From positions 3,470,001-3,534,000 of the forward strand of contig OU612065.1 of NCBI GenBank assembly GCA_914767715.1: a stretch of DNA of 64,000 nucleotides, in the 5' to 3' direction. Made by a program: the position numbers and the translations under genes. This stretch comes from Membranipora membranacea. Lineage: Eukaryota > Bryozoa > Gymnolaemata > Cheilostomatida > Membraniporidae. Shown piece by piece: positions 33,801-43,946 of this stretch. The first letter of the stretch is position 1. Each line of letters begins with the position of its first letter. The notes beneath the pieces are model-generated. The model searched no databases. It saw only the letters and a list, made by a program, of their open reading frames with translations, and had not been told where the DNA came from.

Positions 33801-36800
33801 ATGTCATCAAAAGCAAAGAAAATAGTTGAAGAATGTGCCCAAGAACAGAGTAAAATTCTAGATCTTGTAGACAGAAGCATATCAAATGTCATAGATATTC
33901 CTGGATTATGTAAGTACAATGTAATTAATACTTGAATCAAGCCTCAAGCCCAAGGAGTTGCTTGCTTGAATCAGAGGAGAGACAGGCCACTCCACTGCAT
34001 CACTACCTATCTATTAGTCCACTGCTGTGACTGCATATAGAACTACTACTAAATTTCCTAACCTTGTGGCATACAAAGCCCAAAATAAGAATATGCAGTA
34101 GTACTGCAATGGTTCAGTCCATTGATTGAACTCCTTGGATTGATTGAATTGGTTTGCTTTCTCACTGACCACTCTCTATGTTTGAATGGGATGGTTGTGC
34201 TATCTAGTATAGCATAGACATCCTGTCCCAGTGTCTGGAGTTACAAGCATATTTAGCATAAGCATATATACCTTTACTTTGGCAATTTGCCGGCAACATA
34301 CAACCACAGAAATTGGAGATCAAAAGTGCCTCCAGTCTTGGGCTTCAAAATTTCACTTAACCAGTGGATATCCCAGTTATCATCTTAAAAAATACATGAA
34401 ATAAATCAACAACTAAAATCATGTGAATAAGGTGTGATGCAGATTTTCTTTCCTGTTTTAGTGAATTTGCACAATGTGACAAGGATGACCCTCGCACATA
34501 ACAAATTATCTGGTAAGTTCTCCAGTCCTTCTTGTCTGCAAATTTGTCTTTTATACCACTACCAGTAAAAATATTCATCACCCAATAAGGCTTTGGTTAA
34601 GTTCACAACATATCAATCGGAATATCATCTTCAGTTCTTCTACTCTGACAAACTCCTCCAACAGATTTTATTATAGCTGGTCTGAAAAAATCTAAAAAAG
34701 ATATTGTGAAGTCATGATTAAGGTGGGATGTGGGTTTGACATACTCAAACATTTAGCCAACATTAGCGTTAGATTTTGTCATTTCATTGTTTATCCGAGT
34801 TTTTGTTGTCTGCGATTTGATCAGCAATCTACATTTTGTTTATCCAGCTCTTCCTGCAAGTATAGCAAACCTGATCAACCTCGAAGCCTTGAATGTATTC
34901 AACAACCAATTAGAGGTGAGTCATTAAAATTATGTACACGCTATCCTTTAGTACCGTAATCCCTCACCTATAAGTCACCGGACTTATAAGTGAATCACCC
35001 CCCTCAGAAAAAATAAAAATGCTCTAGTTATAAGACACCCCACAGCTATAAGACACCCCACAGCTATAAGACACTCACTACACTACACTCACTACAAATG
35101 AACTAAGTAGTTTTGGGAAAAATACTGCCCTCAGTGGGTTTCGAACTCACTACTCCATGTTTACAAGTCGTACGCTCTACCACTGAGCTATTCAGCTTCG
35201 GTGACAGTAACAAGTTTTGGTCCAATCTAAATATAAAAATGCTTCAAATGATAGTCGCGTCTACATGCTACTCTCTTATAGCCGCCTTCACTTATAAGTC
35301 GCGCGATCTATCGGTGAGGGATTACGGTAGTAGTTTTTGTATACAGATCTATATGTTATATTTCACAAATTCTTTTCTGACTGGATTAAGCTTCATGGTT
35401 TTTTCCTTGTCGCAAGCTACTCCCACAAGTCAAACTTGGAACTTAGCAGCTGCCCTCAGCATGTATATTACTATTAGGCTGAGATAAAGCCAATAAATAT
35501 TAAGTTGGAAATTTTGGACATCATGCTCAACTTTTGGGGGAAGAGCAGCACAACTACGTGTTGATGATTACAAATTCTGGCCACATACAAATATAACATC
35601 ATGATTTACCTCATCTGTTATTGATGCACTGATTCTGCTTTGTTTTTTATACAGGAGTTACCCACATCTCTCAGTTCTATGCCTAACCTCAAACGACTAA
35701 ATGTCGGGTAAGTCTCTCTCTGTTTTCAAAGACTTTGTAGCCTAAGGGAAAAAACAATAATATTTCAGTTTTTTTGTCATATATAAGCGGCAGAAAATCC
35801 AAGAATTGAATTTAGCGATAAAATACAATGTTAGATCATTAGTAGAATCTTTGTCATAGATGATATCTATTGTCTTATGGATTTACTTCAGGATGAACCG
35901 ACTGGGCTCTTTACCCAGAGGCTTTGGTGGATTCCAATGTCTGGAAGTATTAGATTTGACCTATAACAACCTAAGTGAGAAAACTTTACCTGGAAATTTC
36001 TTCAGGCTAGGTAAGTTAATAATATCAACCTATTGACATCAATCGCTTCTTATAGACAGTTTTCTGAGCTCTTATTTATGCTTCAATTCGGAGTTGTCCT
36101 CTCACCAGTTTGGTACTTTTAACCCACGCCGCATAGGAAAAACCTGCTGAAATAGGTTTATCTTGAAAACCGCTTATGTCAGGATAAAAATGATTTTTTA
36201 TTCAGAGTCTGCACCATTGAAAACCCTGTGAGACAGGGTTTCCAAATCATTGGAGGCTTGAATGTTGATAAATCTCAAGTTTAGTGACAAAACTCGTGAA
36301 AAATTCTGCCAAATTGACCGCAAAACAGGCAGAAAATGCCATAATTGACTATCCAAATACTAAAATTATTTCCCAAACTATGTCCATATGGGTTTTCAAT
36401 GTTGAAGATTCTGAATCAAAAATAATTTTTATCCTATTATAAGCGGTTTTCAAGATAACCCTCTTTTCAGCACGTTTTTCCTATGTGGCTTGGGTTAAAA
36501 GTACCAAACTGGAGAGAGGACAACTCCAAATTGAGGCCTAAATCGGAGCTAAGAAAACTGTCTATTGAATGACCGGCTGTTCTAGCATTCTTTGATCTTT
36601 GCTGCTTTGTGATGTCCTGCTAAATTGTCAATAACAAAAATAAAATGTGTTTGTTGCAACATTTCGGAAATCCTTATCGCCATGTGTTTTGGAATTGCAC
36701 GCTTTGGATTAGAGTAGGCTATTACAAATTGGAGTTGTGCCTACCCATTAAATCTACTTCAAAGAGTACATGCTTTTATACCATAGAGGAGTGAAGTATT

Positions 36801-39102
36801 TTCAGGAGGGAAAATTTATCATACTAAGCATGCGCTCACTTCCACCTCAACTAGCAGAAATTGCTTCTCGACTGTGTTATGTCCTCATGGGCCAGAGATC
36901 GTTGTGATAATTAACTTATGTATTGCAGAAACGCTCCGAGCTTTATATATGGCTGACAATGATTTTGAAACAATACCTGCAGAACTCGGACAATTGCAGA
37001 ATCTGCAAATCGTAAGTGCAATGACCTTGCTTTCACTCAAGTTAACAGGCAATCAAAAATACCATGAATTGTTTAGTCATCAACATACCTGAAGAGCTGC
37101 CAGTTTGCTTTCCCCAGGGCTTACCATTATTCTGGGTTTGATGAGCATAATCATCAACCTGTTAAATAAAATGGTCTCCCATCTCGTTTCTGATGAAGGT
37201 CAAACCGTTCACATACAATTTCTTTCACTCAAATGCGGATTGAAGAAGTATCACACCATTTAAACTATTTTGTGTCTTTCTACATGTTTTAGTTGGTGCT
37301 AAGAGACAATGACTTGATCGCCTTACCTAAAGAGATAGGAGACTTGCTACGGATAAGAGAACTTCATATACAGGGAAATCGGCTCACTGTACTTCCACCC
37401 GAGTTTGGTGCGTATGATAATATTCAAGCATCATCTTGTGCTGCTCTCGCTCAAAAACTACCTTGGTATATGCAATGCTGAGATAGAGTTGAGAGTCAAG
37501 TCTCAACTTGACTTGCCTTAGTGAACTTGTTACATGACTTAGTTTAATATGTGGCTTGACTTGGTTCAGCATGTGACTGGAGTCGAGGAACCAGGTGGCT
37601 TCGATTGAAACTGTTCAAACCCTCTAAAATGACACCACAGCCAATAGGGAGTGTCTTCTCTCATGACATGTGCAGACAACTCGGATCAAAGAAAAACCTT
37701 TTCAGGGAAATTACTGTAGATAATACAACTGCTCATTCAGGTCAAAGGGATGATATATGGCATATGGGTTAATTTACTGTTTATGATATTACAGCTAACC
37801 TTGATCTTATGGGATCAAAAAATGTATTCAAGTATGACGGTAATCCCTGGGCACCACCGATCATGGAGCAGTTTAGCATGGGATTGTCCCATTTGTTCGA
37901 CTACATCAAATCAGATACCTATAAATAGTAAGTGATCTTAATTACGGTAGTTTTTGTCGAATTATGTGTTTATGGGTCATTGATTAAAATTATGCTCTGT
38001 TTTAGCTTTACACAGATTAATTAGATAGTAATCTTATTGAAGAGTTTGCTTGCAAACATTCCTTGTCGGTTGGAATGCTTATAGTCTTGTTTTGCTTTAA
38101 AGTTGCCTCTCCGCATGAAGCATGTTCATAACAATATGTATGGAGAAGAGGTAAGTCCGGGCTAGCAAGTATACTTATGTACTGGAAGAAGTAATGTTAC
38201 AGAAAACAAGTCTTACCTCAACCATGTGGAGGTCCAGCTTTTTAGTACGTTTCATAGAAGGGGAGCGTCTTGGAAAGGTGGGGTTTAAAAGAGAATAATT
38301 CAAACAGACACATCAATTTTTTTGAAAGCAAAACAATGCTGTTGGGGGAATAATTCTCATTATAATCCATTACCATTTTTTGATCAAGGAATTATCTTGC
38401 TAAGCGAAGTGGGTATAGTCCACTGTGAATACAAAATATATAATTCACTCTGTCTTATTCTGAATGGCAAGGCATTCATAGAATATATCTCATTGTATTT
38501 AATAATTCGATTTGATTGTATTCTAACATAAGCATATATTGCGGACAAAATGCTATAAATGTTTTTTGTATCGGTAAAAATAACTAAAAAGAGAGCGTGG
38601 TTTTGACGTACAAAAAAAACCAGTACCTGCATGGGAAAAACAATATTAATTTAACATCAACTTCATTAGTATCCCAGTATTTCAGTGCCACATGCTGATT
38701 GATGGAATCAACACTGGGACAATCTTTACTAGATTTGAACGACAAAAGTTCCCAGAAACCTGTACATCTCCCATTTATGATAAAGGATTCCTTGTATGAA
38801 TAAATATAACCCTTTACAGACTAAATTTTTAAAAACAATATATTATGTTTATATCAAAAACATATGAATACTACTTATATGATTATGGTTCCTATACATA
38901 CGTTGTTTGTAGCGTAAACCAAGTGTGAGTCCAATCCATAGACTATGGTCTATTTCTATGGTCCAATCACATTTTTGGCGTTAGCATCTTCATTGTTTAT
39001 TATAGTTTGTATGGAAGGAGGATAGCAGCGGACGCACCACCTCCTCCTAAAACTCATGATAAATCTAAAAAAGGCAGCAGAAAAGGATTGAAAAACAAAT
39101 GA
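33801..39102 (+). CDS. RSU1: Ras suppressor protein 1 (leucine-rich repeat protein)
   Basis: An intracellular LRR protein that, in known animals, binds the LIM protein PINCH in the integrin-ILK-PINCH-parvin adhesion complex and can suppress Ras signalling. Nine exons: 33801-33909, 34462-34512, 34848-34915, 35655-35707, 35892-36010, 36929-37011, 37293-37407, 37795-37927, 39006-39102; total 276 codons, 275 residues plus stop, against about 277 in mammals. The start MSSKAKKIVEE and segments DRSISNVIDIPGL, ALPASIANLINLEALNVFNN, LDLTYNNLSE, LRDNDLIALPKEIG, LHIQGNRLTVLPPEFG and NPWAPPIMEQF match RSU1 along its length. The C-terminus is Lys-rich (DKSKKGSRKGLKNK). Seven or so LRRs fill the middle. 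Introns 3 and 5 hold transposable elements. It is convergent with the ISOC2-like gene. Confidence 0.96.
34952..35329. mobile_element. pogo/Tc1-like MITE in RSU1 intron 3
   Basis: Both ends carry TACCGTAATCCCTCACC in inverted orientation; the imperfect terminal repeats extend ~45 bp (…GACTTATAAGTGA). If the outer TA is the target duplication, the element begins CCGTAATCCCTCAC, close to the C-x-GT-x(3)-C-x-CTC ends of pogo/Tigger transposons. The interior has a 22-bp tandem repeat (ACAGCTATAAGACACCCC units, 35023-35075) and a tRNA-like segment. About 378 bp and no transposase, so non-autonomous. Confidence 0.8.
35121..35195 (-). repeat. Degenerate tRNA-like segment inside the MITE
   Basis: The minus strand reads TAGCTCAGTGGTAGAGC (D-arm/box A), CTTGTAA in the anticodon-loop position (TGT, Thr-type) and GAGTTCGAAACCC (T-loop/box B). 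The anticodon stem has mismatches and the acceptor ends do not pair, so this is not a working tRNA gene. It may be a captured tRNA or SINE head that still carries a pol III promoter. Confidence 0.65.
36052..36565. mobile_element. Foldback element with ~175-bp inverted arms in RSU1 intron 5
   Basis: The left arm (36052-~36226) and right arm (~36391-36565) are reverse complements with about 80% or more identity by eye, starting ATAGACAGTTTTCT and passing through TTTGGTACTTTTAACCCA and CTTGAAAACCGCTTAT. The ~165-bp centre is unique. The transcript of RSU1 would fold this intron into a long hairpin. No clear target duplication was seen. Confidence 0.8.
38937..38960. mobile_element. Ultra-short palindromic insert, CATAGA family, copy C
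   Basis: A 24-bp sequence starting CATAGAC and ending CTATG in RSU1 intron 8, flanked by perfect 8-bp direct repeats GTCCAATC (38929-38936 and 38961-38968). Confidence 0.6.
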
Positions 39103-39924
39103 GAATTGTGGCTATATGACTTAATACTGCATGCAAAAGAGCAAGCCTCAAAAAGAAACTCTTTTTTTTCTGGTATGGTGCTGTATAATTCAGGTAATGG
39201 GTATACTACAATCAAGTTAGACACTGCCCTAGAGAACTTGATCGTTACAGTGGCTGGTCTGAAATGATACCATAAACGTGAATGGGTTTGTTGTGATGTA
39301 ATACATACAAGCAGGTCACGGAGTTGTTGAGCAGATTTACATAGTGGATCAAGGCTCTCCTACTTATACAGTAATCTTATCATTAGTAAACGCTAAATGT
39401 TATCAGTTACACACTCTCTGTACAGCTTTTATCTGTGGTTACTATAGGTACAATTACTCAGACTAACAGCAACTAGTAACTGCCACTCATATTTTAGACA
39501 GTGTACTGTCATGATTTAAAATGTATCTATATAAGACTTTGTTTATTTATTTCTTACTGCCATGGCACAACTTTCTGTATATTCCTGGATACCTATGTAG
39601 CTTGACTCTGTGCTTGTAGGTTCGACTTTGATTTTTTGTACCGGTACAGAAACATTTTATTATTGCTTTTTTTATTTTTAAATTGGGTACATGACAATAG
39701 TATGTTCCATGTCAGCAGCGCACATAATGGTCTTTAGACAGTTCATGAATTCTTTTTTTTGCGAATCTAGTTTTGTAGAAATATTGATGTCCACAATCAC
39801 ACTATAAAAATCATTTCATATAATTATTGTATTTTGTTGGAAATAGAACCAAGGTATTCAAAGGAGCATGCGTAATCTTCAATATTGGCTCAGCATTTTA
39901 TGTCGGGAGGGAAATCATGAGATG
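39103..39924. other. Convergent 3' region between RSU1 and the ISOC2-like gene
   Basis: Both genes end here. TTTATT at ~39656-39661 and 39671-39676 gives AATAAA on the minus strand about 250 bp past the ISOC2 stop and may be its polyadenylation signal. No canonical AATAAA for RSU1 stood out. Confidence 0.4.
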
Positions 39925-42375
39925 TCATACTGGAGTTCCTACAAGTCCACTATCTGGTGCAGAGTCTTTGATCAGTTTTGCGATGTCTCTGAACCTCGGG
40001 TGCTTGGCATCTTCCACGAAGCCCAGCAGGGCGCTCTCACTCGTTGTCAACTGTGCACCTGCCTCATTCATAGATTTAAACGCAAACACCCTGGAAAATT
40101 GAGGTAATATGCCATTAAATTATGGTAGACCAGACCTTGAAGGTGGGGTTATGAGCTACCATTGTATATGTCTAAGTATCATAAGGACTACCCTAAACCG
40201 ATAACCTTCATGGACCAAATTGGGTTTGACGATACAGGCGTCGATTAGACAATACACGGAACCCAAAAAAATGTCTCAACTTTCCTATTCAGAATTTATT
40301 GCCTTATATACGATTTTTTAAAACTTTGTTCAGCATTACACAAGCTAACTTTGATTTTGAGCTGTCTTTTTTATGAAATCATTCACTCCAGTTCAATACA
40401 GTGTGTGAGCCATAGACAAATCAGTGTTTTGTCTATGGTGTGAGCTAACAACTTCAGATATATTCAGATGCGATATGGGAAAAGGAAAATAAATTGAAAT
40501 GGCATCAGCACCTAGAGGAGCAGAGCTAAGCTAGAGTTTAGTTTAGCTTGCAATAACTTTCGCAAGATGTGTTACTTAGCCCAATGAAGTCATTTGGTTA
40601 GCCATACATCTTAAGGTCTATGCAAAAAAGGGAGCTGTTCCTCCTGCGGATGTTCTACACGCCAAGTGTAGCAACCAAAGAATCTCAATAATGGCGCACA
40701 TTTTTTTAAAGCTAATCTCTCCTGAGTATTGAACGAAGAAATAAAATATTTCAAGTCAGCTTTCATCTGTTTGGTGTGCATTTGATACCATTGATGACCT
40801 TCTTGTAATGATTAAAAAGGTTGATTAAAATCCGATGTCTTATCACTCGCCCATCCCAAGGCATGGGCGGCGAAATATCTGCGCCAATTTTGCTCTCTGT
40901 TTGCAGGCAGGTCGGAGCACACCTGGGGGACCAACCAATCCCCAGTAGAAGATGGACTGCAGTGGGATTCAAACCCACGACCTTCAACACTTGCGTGTTG
41001 AAGTCAGACGCTCTAACCAACTGAGCCACCTCCTACTCCTTGGGGTTCTATATAGGTAGCAAGGTGCAGAAATTTCACCTTTATTTCCATTCTGGCATTT
41101 TTAGGTTTTAAATGACATCAGTCTTTTGCTTTAACCAAAAGCTCTTCCTAGTTTGCTATTTTTGGCTTTTGAAAATTATATACGTTTTGCAGTTAACAAT
41201 AATTTACAGCATATGTCGGCTGTTTACAAACTTGGGAGAACAGACCTACTTCTAGGGGATGTACCTGAGGTATCTGGGGGCATAACAAGAGAACATTACA
41301 TAGATGGAAAGTATACCTGTCTGTCATTGTCCTGGATGACACTGCATCTGCTACTATGTGTGTGTTAATCCCTCTTCTTAGCAATTCATAAACCGTAGCT
41401 TTCACACAAACATGTGCCTCGATACCACAGATCACTACGTTTTCTACACCTATAAAGATAAACCATTATACTTGTCAAGCTTGATAGCCAACAGTAATGG
41501 TAAGTTCACTGCAGAAACTCTTATAAGAGAAAAATGTTATACAATAATCATTCAAGCACCGGATTGTCGATGCGATTCAGTTTTCAGTCGCAATGTTATT
41601 GAGCCTATTGAGTCCATACTTTACTCAGGAAGATATTAATATTGAGGCCTTCAATGGTGTGTGCATCATTTCCGCTCATACCACATGGAACGTGATGATA
41701 GGCTCCTAATACGTAGCAGGTACCTTATTTGTGGCCGTGGCCAGACTTACCCGAAAATGACTTGAAATACTCTTCAACATCAGGTTGCAGCATATTAAAG
41801 TTTGTTTTTGCAAATACTGGTATTCCTTCCACATCAAGCTCCTCACATGTTTTGCCAAAAACTTAAAACAGGGAGAGAATAACATGTGTGAATCAGCTCT
41901 GCCTTGAATAACATCATGGTAGCATCTGAGTGCAATACCTACACATAGGCAAGGATTGTGCATTAATTGCAGGGTAGAATAACCAATCGTTTCACAGAGT
42001 AACATTCAGGTCATCAACTGTCAGTATATAACTCAAAGATGACATGTAGGTTGTTGGTAGGTGGCTATATATAATATAATTATATATGTATGTAACCACA
42101 ATTACACCTCTGAAAATTACACTATTGAAAAGGCATTTTATTCAGGTATAAATAAAGCAGGCATCAATCCCGTCATTCATCTCACCTTTTGGATATTGTT
42201 CAGTGACAATAACAGGCATATCCAAGACCTTGGCAGCCTGCAGCATCCTGGCTGATGTCTCAAGGATCTGAGGGTAGTGGGATATCAGTCCTCCTTTAAA
42301 CCTCTCTTGCATGTCACATAAGAATAGAGCAGAGTTCTTGGGCAATGCCTGGGCAAGCCTTGCAGCCTTGGCCAT
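39925..42375 (-). CDS. ISOC2: Isochorismatase domain-containing protein, ISOC2-type
   Basis: A small cysteine-hydrolase-fold protein related to nicotinamidase and isochorismatase; the substrate of the animal ISOC proteins is not established. Four exons: 42375-42186, 41861-41751, 41449-41317, 40090-39925; 200 codons, 199 residues plus stop, matching the ~205-residue ISOC2 rather than the longer ISOC1. The expected triad is present: Asp21 in [10 protein letters not shown], Lys82 in FAKTNFN, Cys115 in CGIEAHVC. Other family segments are [35 protein letters not shown] and [10 protein letters not shown]. It lacks a signal peptide. Its last intron carries a tRNA-derived SINE and a short palindromic insert. 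It is transcribed away from RAE1 with 1.57 kb between the two start codons. Confidence 0.94.
40411..40437. mobile_element. Ultra-short palindromic insert, CATAGA family, copy B
   Basis: A 27-bp palindrome (CATAGACAAA ... TTTGTCTATG) in the last ISOC2 intron, flanked by perfect 8-bp direct repeats GTGTGAGC (40403-40410 and 40438-40445). Confidence 0.65.
40815..41034 (-). mobile_element. tRNA-derived SINE
   Basis: The minus strand opens with GTGGCTCAGTTGGTTAGAGC (box A) and, 40 bases on, GGGTTTGAATCCCAC (box B), followed by ~130 bp of unrelated body. In place of a normal anticodon arm there is a perfect 9-bp hairpin, CTTCAACAC-GCAA-GTGTTGAAG. The acceptor ends do not pair, so it is a pol III-promoted SINE, not a tRNA gene. 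It sits antisense to nothing: it has the same orientation as ISOC2, in its last intron. Confidence 0.8.
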
Positions 42376-42761
42376 CTTTGTTGGGTTAATACAGCTTTTA
42401 AATGATAAACAAGTGGATGATGACAGGTGTATTCCAGTGATACCTGCAGATGGAAAGTGTTTGCAAGCAGGATTTTATAGTGCAACTGTAAAAGTGGGCG
42501 TGGCATGTTTACTCGCACATTTGGGTATTTTGACTAGCAGGCAAATCATATTTCTTTTAACATATAATTGAACCAATCAAAATCAGTACAAGATACTGTT
42601 AGAGCAGGATCTGTAACCCTTTATTTTACTGGGGCGTAAGGTGATCCTAAGGATCTGTACTTTAAGAAACTGCTGCTACAATCGACAATTCAACTTTTCA
42701 ACATTCTGTTTTCTCCTTTTTTTCTATTTTTTCTCATGTCTTAGTTTCTTTACATTAAACC

Positions 42762-42817
42762 TAGCCTGTCTTGTGTTGACAAGCTTTGTTTTAAACAAAG
42801 CTTGTCGACACAGGCTA
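42762..42817. mobile_element. 56-bp palindromic insert with near-perfect 9-bp flanking repeats
   Basis: The ends TAGCCTGT and ACAGGCTA enclose arms rich in ACAAGCTTTGTTT, with a 5-base indel between the arms. Flanks are CATTAAACC (42753-42761) and CATCAAACC (42818-42826), 8 of 9 identical, as after a 9-bp target duplication. Confidence 0.55.
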
Positions 42818-42908
42818 CATCAAACCAAGAAAAGCACATTTAAACACAGTATCCTTCCATAGTCAACCTAAGGAGAAGTCTTTTACTCCTTGGTCAATCC
42901 ATCCACTC

Positions 42909-42939
42909 CAGGGAGAAGAATGGAATTCCATTCTCCCTG
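42909..42939. repeat. 31-bp palindrome upstream of ISOC2
   Basis: CAGGGAGAAGAATGGAATTC and its near-complement form an imperfect palindrome centred on GGAATTCC. Flanks ATCCACTC and ATCCATCT share only ATCCA, so an insertion origin is uncertain. Confidence 0.4.
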
Positions 42940-43946
42940 ATCCATCTGTCTCGTCTAACTTAACTAAGTCTTATAATCAGCGACAGTCACAGTTGAACAG
43001 AAAACATTGAAATGAAGTTTACTACATTTATGAACCAGTCAGTCACTTATTAACCTGTATTGATTGATTGAATCGACAAGTTTTATGGTAATTTTAGTCA
43101 CTTAGGCAAGCTAACAGTCACTGTGACCAACTAAGGGCTGCAGTAAGTAATTATTCCTTCCAATGAATTGGCGTGCGTGTGCTGTCTTGACTTGACCGTC
43201 CCAACCCAGAATCGGTAGTGAAGTTGTCCTTGCTCTGCTGAGACTACATATATATTTAAATAAAGAGAATTAAACAATTGTGAATGAATCGAACAAAGGC
43301 ACTAGGGTGTGACTATAAATTCAACTCTCGTAGAGCACCACCCAACGTCCTAAAAAAGTCTAGGCTATCATTGTCACTTATTGCATTGCCATAGATCTAT
43401 GACTCCCTGCACCGCTGACCATTTCAGTGCAATCGTATATCAACAGACTACTGGCTTTGTCTGCGGCTGAGTCTAATATTTTTGTGGCACCCTTAAATAG
43501 CGGCCTTGCCAATTCAGACATGATCAGACTAACAGACGTACCTCAGATCTGTTCTTGATTGTAGTTAGCAGCAGTTACCAATGAAAGGGATGAAATAATA
43601 TATCCTTATGCTAGTTTATGGTAGGACCATGTTCCCATAATCCATGAATATACTTTGTAGTCAATGATATCCTTTTATGAACACCGCACTATCTTGCAAA
43701 TTTAAATATACATCCTTTGCTCTGGAAACAACAAAAAAAACGCCTTTTTTCAGCAAAATTCACAATGCCACTACAAACCTTGGAACAAAGATTGCTGTGG
43801 CTGAAAGATATATGTCCTAAACATTTGATGTAGTCACAGAGCAAGGGTGTATCCCTACTCTTCGATGTAATCAAGGGGTAATTACACTTACACCTGATAC
43901 ATCGATAAGATTTTCAAATTATTACTTTTTAATTAATTCTAGAAAG

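Larger units (their letters stand above)
42376..43946. other. Divergent intergenic region between ISOC2 and RAE1
   Basis: Holds the presumed promoters of both genes. It contains the palindromes at 42762-42817 and 42909-42939 near the ISOC2 side. Just before the RAE1 ATG, TTAATTAATTCTAG followed by AAAG looks like a splice acceptor, so RAE1 probably has an upstream 5' UTR exon here. No TATA box is obvious. Confidence 0.45.

Noticed and set aside
35121-35200. A functional tRNA-Thr gene on the minus strand
   Set aside because: The anticodon stem has mismatches and the acceptor ends do not pair; it lies inside a MITE.
38114-38152. Possible alternative RSU1 exon (acceptor TTTAAAG, donor GAGGTAAGT)
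   Set aside because: Joined in the required phase it meets a TGA after four codons, and the sequence does not match RSU1, whereas 39006-39102 does.
40950-41034. A functional tRNA gene on the minus strand
   Set aside because: No acceptor stem and an abnormal hairpin between boxes A and B; a SINE tail follows.
43390-43405. CATAGATCTATG as a fourth CATAGA insert
   Set aside because: The flanking 8-mers (TGCATTGC and ACTCCCTG) do not match, so there is no evidence of insertion.
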